A stretch of 64,000 nt of DNA from Oceanicella sp. SM1341. Lineage in GTDB: Bacteria > Pseudomonadota > Alphaproteobacteria > Rhodobacterales > Rhodobacteraceae. The translations under genes were made by a program, and so were the position numbers. The DNA is taken from NCBI RefSeq assembly GCF_003448965.1, contig NZ_QRGC01000001.1, positions 186,001 to 250,000 on the forward strand. The letters are read 5' to 3'. Positions 20,041-29,328 of this stretch are shown piece after piece. A model generated the notes under the pieces. It had not been told where the DNA came from. It ran no database searches and worked only from the letters and a program-made list of their open reading frames with translations. How positions within the stretch are numbered: position 1 is the stretch's first letter; every line of letters begins with the position of its first letter.

Positions 20041-20853
20041 ATGAGCGAAGACGCCCAGACGATCGCCGACGCGGCCCCGGCCGCCCCGAAAGGATTCGTG
20101 TCCCTCAAGGTCCATGCCGTGCGGCACTGGACCGACAGCACCTTCTCCTTTACCTGTGACCGCCCGCAAAGCTTCCGCTTCCGCTCCGGCGAGTTCGCGA
20201 TGATCGGCCTCGTGGTCGACGGCAAGCCGCTGGTGCGCGCCTATTCCATCGCCTCGCCCTCCTGGGACGAGGAGCTGGAGTTCTACTCCATCAAGGTGCA
20301 GGACGGCCCGCTCACCTCGCGGCTGCAGCACCTCAAGCCGGGCGATCATATCGTGATGCGCCCCAAGCCGGTCGGCACGCTGGTGCATGACGCGCTCACC
20401 CCCGGCAAGCGGCTGATCATGTTCTCCACCGGCACCGGCATCGCGCCCTTCGCCAGCGTGATCCGCGACCCGGAGACCTACGAGAAATTCGACGAGGTGA
20501 TCCTCACCCAGACCTGCCGCGACGTGGGCGAGCTCGATTTCGGCAAGGCGCTGGTCGAGGCGATCCGCAACGACGAGCTGCTCGCCGAGCTGGTGGGCGA
20601 CAAGCTGCGCCTGATCACCACCACCACCCGTGAGCCCTCGCCGGAGATGGGCCGCATGACCGACTGGATCCGCGACGGCCGCTTCGCCACCGCCACCGGC
20701 GCGCCGCTCTCGCCGGAGACCGACCGGGTGATGATCTGCGGCTCGATGGGCATGCTGCAGGAGCACAAGGAGCTCTGCGAGGCCGCCGGCATGAAGGAGG
20801 GCTCGAACTCCGAGCCCGGCGATTTCGTGATCGAGAAGGCCTTCGTGGACTGA
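20041..20853 (+). CDS. fpr: ferredoxin--NADP reductase
   Basis: A flavoprotein of 270 residues that shuttles electrons between NADPH and ferredoxin or flavodoxin. FAD-binding RAYSIASPSW is at about residue 67 and NADP-binding FSTGTGIAPFASVI at about 140. CGSMGMLQEHKE and a C-terminal FVIEKAFVD complete the bacterial-type FNR. In this family the C-terminal residue stacks on the flavin. Start ATG 20041 is preceded by GGAGCAGG. It is a single gene with its own terminator. Confidence 0.96.
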   Translation: MSEDAQTIADAAPAAPKGFVSLKVHAVRHWTDSTFSFTCDRPQSFRFRSGEFAMIGLVVDGKPLVRAYSIASPSWDEELEFYSIKVQDGPLTSRLQHLKPGDHIVMRPKPVGTLVHDALTPGKRLIMFSTGTGIAPFASVIRDPETYEKFDEVILTQTCRDVGELDFGKALVEAIRNDELLAELVGDKLRLITTTTREPSPEMGRMTDWIRDGRFATATGAPLSPETDRVMICGSMGMLQEHKELCEAAGMKEGSNSEPGDFVIEKAFVD

Positions 20854-20878
20854 AGCCTTCCGCAAGCGCGACACGCGA

Positions 20879-20900
20879 GGGGCCCTGCGGGGCCCTTTTT
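20879..20900 (+). terminator. rho-independent terminator of fpr
   Basis: A 7-bp perfect stem AGGGCCC/GGGCCCT (20879-20885 with 20890-20896) is followed by a T-run to 20900. Confidence 0.85.
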
Positions 20901-20921
20901 GCTGCGCGGGCGGCGGGCATG

Positions 20922-20947
20922 AAAAAGGGGCGCTCCGGGGCGCCCCT
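20922..20947 (-). terminator. rho-independent terminator of the hydroxylase gene
   Basis: On the minus strand AGGGGCGC/GCGCCCCT (plus 20926-20933 and 20940-20947) forms an 8-bp stem followed by TTTTT (plus-strand A-run 20922-20926). It lies 24 nt after the stop of the minus-strand gene. Confidence 0.87.
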
Positions 20948-20970
20948 GTTCCTGTCCTGCGCGCTGAGCG

Positions 20971-21738
20971 TCACTCGGCCGGCGTCTTCTCCGGCGCCGG
21001 GGCGGGCAGGGAGTAGCTCTCCACCTTCTCGTCGTATTTCGGGTGCAGCGTGCCGCAGACCCGGTCCCAGAAGCTGAAGAAATTCGCGTAGTTGTAGCGG
21101 AAGTGCTCGTGGTGCTGGTCGTGGAAGGTCACGCAGACCATGGGCGAGGGGAAGCGGGTGCTTTTGTCGGCGAAATACTCGAAGCCGGAATGGCCTATCT
21201 GGCCGTTGATATGGTCCCAGACCCGGTGGGCGATGAGCACCAGCGGCGGGATCGGCACGAAGATCGGCACGATCAGGTAGTAGGACTGCATGGCGAAGGC
21301 GTCGGTCAGCGTGTCGGAGTAGTTCGACCACACGGTGGGCGCCACCGAGCGGTGGTGCCAGAAATGGTGCTTGTAGAGCTTCTTCGTGTGCATCAGCCGG
21401 TGACCCCAGTAGAACCAGGTGTCGTAGAGCAGGATGGAGACGAGGAACATGCCGATGGCGCTCACCCAGGTGAGCTCGAGCGGCGCCCAGATGGTCCAGC
21501 CCATGTACTGCAGCCACAATCCCCCGGCGAGACAGCCGCAGGTGACCACCAGCGATTTCACCGACTGGATGATCTCGGCGCGCGCCCGGTCCTCGCCGCG
21601 GCGGTTGGGCTGGATGCGCCTGTCCGGGAAGCGGCGGTTGATCCACATCAGCAGGCCGCCCTGGCCGAAGTAGAGCGCGAGGGTGACGAGATACACCGCC
21701 GCCCAGATGCCGAAGAAAACGCCGATGTCAGCCCACAT
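20971..21738 (-). CDS. sterol desaturase / fatty acid hydroxylase family protein
   Basis: A membrane di-iron oxygenase of 255 residues. The His-box clusters are present: HRLMH, HHFWHH and HDQHHEH. Several hydrophobic helices surround them (IGVFFGIWAAVYLVTLALYF; AIGMFLVSILLYDTWFYWG). The substrate (a lipid or carotenoid-like chain) cannot be told. Start ATG 21738-21736 is preferred over the GTG at 21768 because AAGGAAGG lies just upstream. Flanked by its own terminator. Confidence 0.88.
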   Translation of the reverse strand: MWADIGVFFGIWAAVYLVTLALYFGQGGLLMWINRRFPDRRIQPNRRGEDRARAEIIQSVKSLVVTCGCLAGGLWLQYMGWTIWAPLELTWVSAIGMFLVSILLYDTWFYWGHRLMHTKKLYKHHFWHHRSVAPTVWSNYSDTLTDAFAMQSYYLIVPIFVPIPPLVLIAHRVWDHINGQIGHSGFEYFADKSTRFPSPMVCVTFHDQHHEHFRYNYANFFSFWDRVCGTLHPKYDEKVESYSLPAPAPEKTPAE

Positions 21739-21908
21739 GTCCGGGACCCTTCCTTGCAACGGCGGCACGGCGAAAGCGCCGCCCGCGCGGGATTTTCAGT
21801 TGGGGCGCTGTCATGTCCGGGCAAGGGCTGGCAGGGACTGCGGGCCGGCTCCGGACGGGGGCAGCCTGACGGATCGCGGCGCGAGGTGCAACCCCGCGCC
21901 GCAGTGCA

Positions 21909-23516
<1,608 letters not shown>

Positions 23517-23581
23517 GGCCGGGATATAGGCGAGCGGGCGCGCGAAGGGAATGCCCTATCTGCGCGCCCGGGGCCGACCCC

Positions 23582-24358
23582 TCAGCCCCAGGCGCGGGCG
23601 ATGAAGGCGCCGCAGGCGGGGCTGCGGGGCGCGTCGAACACCTGCCGCGTCTCGCCGATCTCCAGCAGCTTGCCGGCCTGCATGTAGGCCGTGCGGTCTG
23701 CCAGCCGGCGGGCGCGGGGCAGATCGCGGCTCTGGAACACGATGGTGAGCCGGCCGCGCAAGCCCTCGAGCACGCCGAGCATGGCGTCGGCCTCGGCGGG
23801 GTCGCTCACGAAGGGCTCGCCCATCACCAGGATCTCCGGCCGGCAGGCCAGTGCCATCGCGAGGGCGAGGCGGCGCTGCTGGCCGAAGGTGAGATCGGCG
23901 CCGAAGCTCTGCAGCCGGCCGGTGAGCTCGGGCCAGAGCCCGGCACGGCGCAGCGCGGCGGTGACGGCGACATCGACCTCCGCCTCGTTGCGCGCGCGCC
24001 CGGCCGCGCGCAGGCCCCTGGCGATGCACTCGTGCACCGAGCCCTCGAGCGGCGCAGCCGCCTCCTGTACCCAGGCAATCTGGTCCGGGCGGGCAGGGCC
24101 GTCGGCCATGAGGTCGCGCCCGTCGAGGCGCACGCTGCCCTCCAGCCGGCAGTCCGGACTGTCGGCGAGGCGGCGGCCGAGCAGGGCGAGAAGCTCGGAT
24201 TTGCCCGCACCCTTGGGCCCGATCAGCGACAGGCACTCGCCTGCGCGCAGCGAGAGGCAGACCGCGCGCAGCGGCGTGACATTGCCCTCGTGCAGGGTGA
24301 CGTGATCGACCCGCATCAGTGGGCGGCCGGGCAGGTCCGGGAAGGGGGCGGTTTCCAT
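23582..24358 (-). CDS. degenerate PstB-like ABC ATPase
   Basis: A 258-residue stand-alone ABC ATPase. Much of it aligns with phosphate-importer PstB (e.g. GLWPELTGRL, LTFGQQRRLALAMALACRPE, DRTAYMQAGKLLEIGETRQV). Walker A is intact (GPKGAGKSELL). Three motifs are altered: signature LTFGQ instead of LSGGQ, Walker B ILVMGEP with Gly for Asp, and the switch position QSRD instead of THD (His to Arg). ATP hydrolysis should be impaired. No permease or binding protein is adjacent. Start ATG 24358-24356 follows AAAGGAG. It may be a regulatory or decaying paralogue. Confidence 0.8.
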   Translation of the reverse strand: METAPFPDLPGRPLMRVDHVTLHEGNVTPLRAVCLSLRAGECLSLIGPKGAGKSELLALLGRRLADSPDCRLEGSVRLDGRDLMADGPARPDQIAWVQEAAAPLEGSVHECIARGLRAAGRARNEAEVDVAVTAALRRAGLWPELTGRLQSFGADLTFGQQRRLALAMALACRPEILVMGEPFVSDPAEADAMLGVLEGLRGRLTIVFQSRDLPRARRLADRTAYMQAGKLLEIGETRQVFDAPRSPACGAFIARAWG

Positions 24359-24588
24359 GTCTGGGCTCCTTTCGCGGGTCGGATGATTCGCGCGCACCGG
24401 GGCGCCTTGCTGGTGCCAGTGTCACCCCGACGGCGGCGGAATGACATTGATCCAGGTCAGCTACGGGCGCTTTTGCAGTCCTGTGCATAAATCTGGGGCA
24501 ATTGCTCCGGGTATCGACCTCTGTGAACAATTCTGAAACACATTCTTCCGTGGCCATCACGGGCCGCGCGACGGAAAGGACAGAACCG

Positions 24589-25368
24589 ATGGATCTCGGA
24601 ATCAGGGGCAGGACGGCGATCGTCTGCGCCGGCTCGAAGGGGCTTGGGCGCGGCTGTGCGGAGGCGCTGGCGGAAGCCGGCGTGGGGCTGGTGCTGAACG
24701 CGCGCAGCGAGGGCCCGCTGGAGGCGACGGCCGAAAGCATCCGCGCCCGCTTCCAGGTGCCGGTCACCACGGTGGCCTGCGACATCACCACCGAGGCCGG
24801 GCGCGACAAGGTTCTGGCCGCCTGCGAGACCCCCGACATCCTGGTGAACAACGCCGGCGGCCCGCCCCCGGGCGTGTGGTCGGACTGGGAGCGCGAGGAC
24901 TGGCTGAAGGCCGTCGAGGGCAACATGATCACCCCGATCATGCTCATCAAGGCGGTGCTGCCGGGGATGATGGAGCGCGGCTGGGGCCGCATCGTGAACA
25001 TCACCTCCCAGGCGGTGAAGGCGCCGATCGCCAACCTCGGCCTGTCGAACGGCGCGCGCGCCGGCCTCACCGGCTACGTGGCGGGCACGGCGCGGCAGGT
25101 GGCCTCCTCGGGCGTGTGCATCAACAACCTGCTGCCCGGCATCCACGCCACCGACCGCGCCGACGCGCTGGACATCAAGGTGGCCGAGAGCGCCGGCATC
25201 TCCATCGAGGAGGCCCGCGCCCGCCGTGCCGCCACGGTGCCCGCCGGCCGCTACGGCACGGCCGAGGAGTTCGGCCAGACCTGCGCCTTCCTGTGCTCGC
25301 AGCACGCGGGCTTCATCATCGGGCAGAACGTGCTGCTCGACGGTGGCGCCAACAACATGATGCTCTGA
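24589..25368 (+). CDS. SDR family protein with altered catalytic residues
   Basis: A Rossmann-fold short-chain dehydrogenase/reductase-like protein of 259 residues, nearest to the FabG-like group. The cofactor loop is CAGSKGLGRG and NNAG is present. The catalytic Ser is there (NITSQ), but 13 residues later, where Tyr should be, is Ser, and four further on Lys is Arg (LSNGARAGL). Conserved-domain collections describe such a BKR-like subgroup with an imperfect tetrad. Whether it is a dehydrogenase is therefore uncertain. Start ATG 24589 follows GGAAAGGA. Confidence 0.82.
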   Translation: MDLGIRGRTAIVCAGSKGLGRGCAEALAEAGVGLVLNARSEGPLEATAESIRARFQVPVTTVACDITTEAGRDKVLAACETPDILVNNAGGPPPGVWSDWEREDWLKAVEGNMITPIMLIKAVLPGMMERGWGRIVNITSQAVKAPIANLGLSNGARAGLTGYVAGTARQVASSGVCINNLLPGIHATDRADALDIKVAESAGISIEEARARRAATVPAGRYGTAEEFGQTCAFLCSQHAGFIIGQNVLLDGGANNMML

Positions 25369-25388
25369 GCGCTATTCCCTGAGCATTG

Positions 25389-25414
25389 GGCGGCCCCCCG
25401 CGCGGGGGGCCGCC
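25389..25414 (+). terminator. very strong hairpin after the SDR gene
   Basis: A 13-bp perfect palindrome (25389-25401 with 25402-25414) made almost wholly of G and C lies 21 nt after the stop. There is no T-run, so intrinsic termination is likely but not certain. It may instead protect the transcript's 3' end. Confidence 0.55.
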
Positions 25415-25441
25415 GCTTGCCCGCCCGCGGCGGCGGTGATA

Positions 25442-25478
25442 CCTCAGGCAATAGCTGAGGGAACAGATCGGATATAGC
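25442..25478 (+). promoter_or_regulatory. dyad and possible leaderless promoter of the FbpC-like gene
   Basis: CCTCAG (25442-25447) and CTGAGG (25455-25460) form a perfect inverted repeat with a 7-nt spacer. A -10-like TATAGC (25473-25478) ends 5 nt before the GTG start at 25484, which would place transcription initiation at or near the start codon. No Shine-Dalgarno sequence is near the GTG. The dyad lies where the -35 element would be, as expected for an operator or activator site. Confidence 0.4.
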
Positions 25479-25483
25479 CTCCC

Positions 25484-26614
25484 GTGCCAGACCTGCCGCC
25501 GAACCCGGCCCCGAGGCTCGCCCTCGGCAACATCTCCCGCGTCTACGACGGCGCAACCGTGGTCGACGACCTGTCCCTGAGCCTGTCGGAGGGGCAGGTG
25601 ACCTGCCTGCTCGGCCCCTCGGGCTGCGGCAAGTCCACCACGCTGCGCATCGCCGCGGGCGTGGAGCGGCAGAGCACCGGCACCGTGGCGGTGGACGGGG
25701 TGACCATCTCCGACGCGCGGCGCCACCTGCCGCCGGAGCGACGCTCCATCGGCCTGATGTTCCAGGATTTCGCGCTGTTCCCGCATCTCGACGTGGCGGC
25801 GAACGTGGCCTTCGGGCTGCGCGACAAGGGCGCCGCCGGCCGTGCGCGGGTGGGCGAGCTGCTCGAGCGCGTGGGCCTCGGCAGCTTCGGCGACAAGTTC
25901 CCCCACCAGCTCTCGGGCGGCGAACAGCAGCGCGTGGCACTGGCCCGGGCGCTCGCCCCCCGGCCGCGGGTGATGCTGATGGACGAGCCCTTCTCCGGCC
26001 TCGACAACCGCCTGCGCGACGGCATCCGCGACGAGACCCTCGCCATCCTCAAGGACGAGGGCGCGGCGGTGCTGCTGGTCACCCACGAGCCGGAAGAGGC
26101 GATGCGCATGGCCGACACGATCGCGCTGATGCGCGGCGGGCGCATCGTGCAGGAAGCCTCGCCCTACAACATCTACAACGCCCCGCATGATCTTGCCGCA
26201 GCAAGGTTTTTCTCGGACGTGAACGTGATCCGCGGCCGTGTTGCGCAGGGGCGCACGGAAACTCCCTTCGGCCTGTTCCTCACGCCTGCGCTGGCCGACG
26301 GGCAGGAGGTGGAGATCGTCATCCGCCCCCAGCACCTGCGCATCGACTTCGACCGCGCGGGCCAGGGCCCGGCGCCGACGACCGAGCACGGCTCCTGGGC
26401 GCGTGGCCGGGTGGTGCGGGCGCGGTTCATGGGCTCGGAGAGCCTCGTGGAGCTCGCGATGGACCTTGACGGCACCCCGCTGCGCGCCACCATCCCCGGC
26501 GTGTTCCTGCCCCGCCCGGGCGTGCCGCTCTGGCTCGCCCTGCGCCGCGACCGCTGTTTCGTATTCCCCGTGGTGCCCCCGCAGGCGCCGCGGGCGCAGG
26601 CTGCGAAAATTTGA
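25484..26614 (+). CDS. orphan ABC transporter ATPase (FbpC/PotA-like)
   Basis: The ATPase of an importer of the ferric-iron/polyamine/sugar type, 376 residues. Walker [13 protein letters not shown]-loop FQDFALFPHL, signature LSGGEQQRVALARAL, Walker B VMLMDEPFSGLD and switch VTHEPEEAM are all intact. The C-terminal region (about 240-370) is the TOBE/OB-type regulatory domain (EIVIRPQHLRI; ARGRVVRARFMGSESLVEL). No permease or binding protein is adjacent, so the substrate is open. Start GTG 25484 has no visible ribosome-binding site. Confidence 0.88.
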   Translation: MPDLPPNPAPRLALGNISRVYDGATVVDDLSLSLSEGQVTCLLGPSGCGKSTTLRIAAGVERQSTGTVAVDGVTISDARRHLPPERRSIGLMFQDFALFPHLDVAANVAFGLRDKGAAGRARVGELLERVGLGSFGDKFPHQLSGGEQQRVALARALAPRPRVMLMDEPFSGLDNRLRDGIRDETLAILKDEGAAVLLVTHEPEEAMRMADTIALMRGGRIVQEASPYNIYNAPHDLAAARFFSDVNVIRGRVAQGRTETPFGLFLTPALADGQEVEIVIRPQHLRIDFDRAGQGPAPTTEHGSWARGRVVRARFMGSESLVELAMDLDGTPLRATIPGVFLPRPGVPLWLALRRDRCFVFPVVPPQAPRAQAAKI

Positions 26615-26632
26615 ACGCGCAAAGCGGTGTTT

Positions 26633-26659
26633 GGGGTTTGAACCCGGCCCTCAAATCCC
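26633..26659. other. stem-loop between the ABC ATPase gene and tatA
   Basis: GGGGTTTGA (26633-26641) pairs with TCAAATCCC (26651-26659), nine pairs including one G-U, around a 9-nt loop. No T-run follows, so it is more likely a processing or stabilising hairpin than a terminator. Confidence 0.45.
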
Positions 26660-26729
26660 ATAGATGTTGAGCGGAGCGGGTTTGGGCCTGACAGGGTAGG
26701 CCCCCGTCCCGTAGCAGAAGGAACACACA

Positions 26730-26945
26730 ATGAGCCCGAGCATCTGGCAAATTCTGATCGTCGTGATCCTCGCGGTGCTCCTCTTCGGCCGGGGCAAGAT
26801 TTCCGGGCTGATGGGGGATGTCGCGAAGGGCATCAAGAGCTTCAAGAAGGGCATGGCCGAAGACCCGGACGAGCAGCCCCAGCACCAGCAGGTCGAGCGC
26901 TCCGACAAGGCCGTCGACGTGACCCCCGCGAAGGACAAGGTCTGA
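26730..26945 (+). CDS. tatA: Sec-independent translocase TatA
   Basis: A pore-forming component of the twin-arginine translocase that exports folded proteins. The 71-residue protein has one N-terminal membrane helix ([16 protein letters not shown]), the hinge GRGKI and an amphipathic helix ([15 protein letters not shown]), then a polar tail. Start ATG 26730 follows AGAAGGA. First gene of tatA-tatB-tatC. Confidence 0.96.
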   Translation: MSPSIWQILIVVILAVLLFGRGKISGLMGDVAKGIKSFKKGMAEDPDEQPQHQQVERSDKAVDVTPAKDKV

Positions 26946-26973
26946 ACCGAACCCCCGTCGGGAGACCGCGCCC

Positions 26974-27438
26974 ATGTTCGATATCGGCTGGTCCGAGCTT
27001 CTCGTGATCGGAGTGCTGGCACTCCTCGTCGTGGGACCGAAGGACCTTCCCCGCATGTTCCACACCGTCGGGCAGTATGTCGGGCGGGCCCGGGGCATGG
27101 CGCGGGAGTTCCAGCGCAGCATGGAGGACGCGGCACGCGAGGCCGGCATGGAGGACGTGGCCAAGGCCGCGCGCTCGGTGCAGGACGTGGGCCGCGTCGC
27201 CAAGGGCGGCACCGCCGGGCTGGCGAAATTCGGTCTCGACAAGACCAACAAGCCGGTCACCGCCGCCACCACCGCCAAGACGACCCAGGAACCGGCCCCC
27301 GAGCCGGAGCCGGCCGCCGCGGCTCCCATGCCCGACGCTGCTCCCGTCTCCGCTCCTGCGCCTGCAGCAGCCCCCGCAGACGCTTCGGCCGGGGAGGCGC
27401 CATCGCAGAAGCCCTCCGCTTCCGGTGGACAGGCATAA
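26974..27438 (+). CDS. tatB: Sec-independent translocase TatB
   Basis: With TatC it forms the twin-arginine signal receptor. The 154-residue protein has a short N-terminal helix ([20 protein letters not shown]), the GPKDLPR hinge characteristic of TatB, an amphipathic helix and an Ala/Pro-rich tail ([16 protein letters not shown]). It starts 28 bp after the tatA stop. Confidence 0.95.
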   Translation: MFDIGWSELLVIGVLALLVVGPKDLPRMFHTVGQYVGRARGMAREFQRSMEDAAREAGMEDVAKAARSVQDVGRVAKGGTAGLAKFGLDKTNKPVTAATTAKTTQEPAPEPEPAAAAPMPDAAPVSAPAPAAAPADASAGEAPSQKPSASGGQA

Positions 27439-27474
27439 TCGCGGCCCGTCCGGGCCCAGGCGAGACCCCCGAGA

Positions 27475-28317
27475 ATGACAGAAGAAAACCTTGATGACAG
27501 CCGGGCGCCGCTGATCGAGCACCTGATCGAGCTGCGCTCGCGCCTCATCAACGCCCTCATCGGCCTCGCGATCGCCGTGGTGTTCTGCGCGTTCTTCGCG
27601 CGCGAGATCTTCGATTTCCTCACCCACCCGCTGCGCGACGAGCTGCTCGCCCGCGGCCAGCCGGCCCAGCTCATCTACACCCAGCTCTACGAGAAGTTCT
27701 TCGTTCACCTGAAGATCGCGCTGTTCGGCGGCGTGTTCCTCGCCTTCCCGGTGATCGCCTGGCAGGTGTGGCGCTTCGTGGCGCCGGGCCTCTACAAGAA
27801 CGAGCGCGGCGCCTTCCTGCCGTTTCTCGTCGCCACGCCGGTGCTGTTCATCGCCGGTGCCTCGCTGGTGTATTTCCTCATCATGCCGATGGCGATCAGC
27901 TTCTTCCTCGACTTCCAGAGCACGGGCGACGGCGAGGGCACGCAGATCGAGTTCCTCGGCAAGGTGAACGAGTACCTCAGCCTGGTGATGACCTTCATCC
28001 TGGCCTTCGGCATCTGCTTCCAGCTTCCGGTGCTGCTCACGCTCATGGGGCGGGTGGGGCTCACCTCGTCGGGCGGCCTGAAGCGCATGCGCAAGTATGC
28101 CATCGTCGGCATCGCCGCGGCCGCAGCCGTGCTCACCCCGCCGGACCCGATCAGCCAGCTTGGCCTCGCGCTGCCGATCTACCTGCTCTACGAGATCTCG
28201 ATCTGGCTCGTGGCCGGTATCGAGCGCAAGGAGGAGCAGCGCCTGCGCGCCGAGGGGCTCTGGGTCGATGACGAGGAGCTGGAGGACGAGGACGACGAGG
28301 AAGAGGCCCGCAAGTGA
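27475..28317 (+). CDS. tatC: Sec-independent translocase TatC
   Basis: The polytopic receptor subunit of the Tat system, 280 residues with six membrane segments. The N-terminal LIEHLIELRSRLINA and VWRFVAPGLYKNER are the conserved signal-recognition surfaces. The C-terminus is strongly acidic (DDEELEDEDDEEEARK). It overlaps the next gene through GTGA (28314-28317), so DUF815 translation is coupled to it. Confidence 0.96.
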   Translation: MTEENLDDSRAPLIEHLIELRSRLINALIGLAIAVVFCAFFAREIFDFLTHPLRDELLARGQPAQLIYTQLYEKFFVHLKIALFGGVFLAFPVIAWQVWRFVAPGLYKNERGAFLPFLVATPVLFIAGASLVYFLIMPMAISFFLDFQSTGDGEGTQIEFLGKVNEYLSLVMTFILAFGICFQLPVLLTLMGRVGLTSSGGLKRMRKYAIVGIAAAAAVLTPPDPISQLGLALPIYLLYEISIWLVAGIERKEEQRLRAEGLWVDDEELEDEDDEEEARK

Positions 28318-29165
28318 GTTCCTCCACCAAGGCGCTGAAGCGCATCGCTGAGGCGCTGGAGCGGATGTCGCCGCCGCCCGCGCCGGAGCCGGGCTTCACC
28401 GAGGCGGATGCCTATGTCTGGCACACCGCCCCGGACCGGCTGCAGCCGGTGCCGGTGGTGAACCGGGTCGACATCGGCCTGCTGGTGGGCATCGACCGCT
28501 CGCGCGACACGCTGCTGGAGAACACCGAGCAGTTCGCCCTCGGCCATCCCGCCAACAACACCCTGCTCTGGGGCGCGCGCGGGATGGGCAAGTCGAGCCT
28601 GGTGAAGGCCGCGCATGCCGAGATCCTGCGCCGCCACCCCGGATCTCTGGTTCTGGTGGAGATCCAGCGCGACGACATCCCGTCGATCTCCCGCCTGCTG
28701 GGCATCCTGCGCCGCTCCGACCGGCGCTTCCTGCTGTTCTGCGACGACCTGTCGTTCAGCCATGACGACGCGCATTACAAGTCGCTCAAGGCGGTGCTCG
28801 ACGGCGGCATCGAGGGCCGACCGGAGAACGTGCTGTTCTACGCCACCTCGAACCGCCGCCACCTGATGCCGCGCGACATGATCGAGAACGAGCGCTCCAC
28901 CGCGATCAACCCCGGCGAGGCGGTGGAGGAGAAGGTCTCGCTCTCCGACCGGTTCGGCCTGTGGCTCGGCTTCCACCCGTGCTCGCAGGAGCAGTATCTC
29001 GGCATGATCGAGGGCTACGTGCGCGCCGCCGGCATCGAGATCGCGCCCGAGGCCCTGCGCGCCGAGGCCATCGAGTGGCAGCAGACCCGGGGCGGGCGCT
29101 CGGGCCGCGTGGCCTGGCAGTACGTGACCGACCTCGCGGGCCGGCGCGGCGTGCGCCTGGGCTGA
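28314..29165 (+). CDS. DUF815 AAA-type ATPase
   Basis: A 283-residue ATP-binding protein of the DUF815 family. Walker A is LLWGARGMGKSSLV (about residue 84), a Walker B-like FLLFCDDLSF follows, and then the family's ENVLFYATSNRRHLMPRDMI. The function is not established. It starts at GTG 28314 inside the tatC stop and ends before a clear terminator, so it is the last gene of tatABC-DUF815. A link to protein export is only suggested by the operon. Confidence 0.88.
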   Translation: MSSSTKALKRIAEALERMSPPPAPEPGFTEADAYVWHTAPDRLQPVPVVNRVDIGLLVGIDRSRDTLLENTEQFALGHPANNTLLWGARGMGKSSLVKAAHAEILRRHPGSLVLVEIQRDDIPSISRLLGILRRSDRRFLLFCDDLSFSHDDAHYKSLKAVLDGGIEGRPENVLFYATSNRRHLMPRDMIENERSTAINPGEAVEEKVSLSDRFGLWLGFHPCSQEQYLGMIEGYVRAAGIEIAPEALRAEAIEWQQTRGGRSGRVAWQYVTDLAGRRGVRLG

Positions 29166-29189
29166 GGCCCCGACACCAGGACATCGGAA

Positions 29190-29222
29190 GGGCCGGTCCC
29201 CGCGCGGGGCCGGCCCTCTTTT
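29190..29222 (+). terminator. terminator of the tatABC-DUF815 operon
   Basis: The arms GGGCCGG(T)CCCC and GGGGCCGGCCC pair with a single bulge and are followed by TCTTTT. The hairpin lies 25 nt after the DUF815 stop. Confidence 0.8.
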
Positions 29223-29328
29223 CTGGCGCCGGGTGACGCGCATTTCCGGTGCGAAATGCGCGTCGGAGGCACAAACCAGAACGCGCGCCCGGGGGGCGCG
29301 CGCTGGTCATGCGGCGGTGCGGTCCGGT

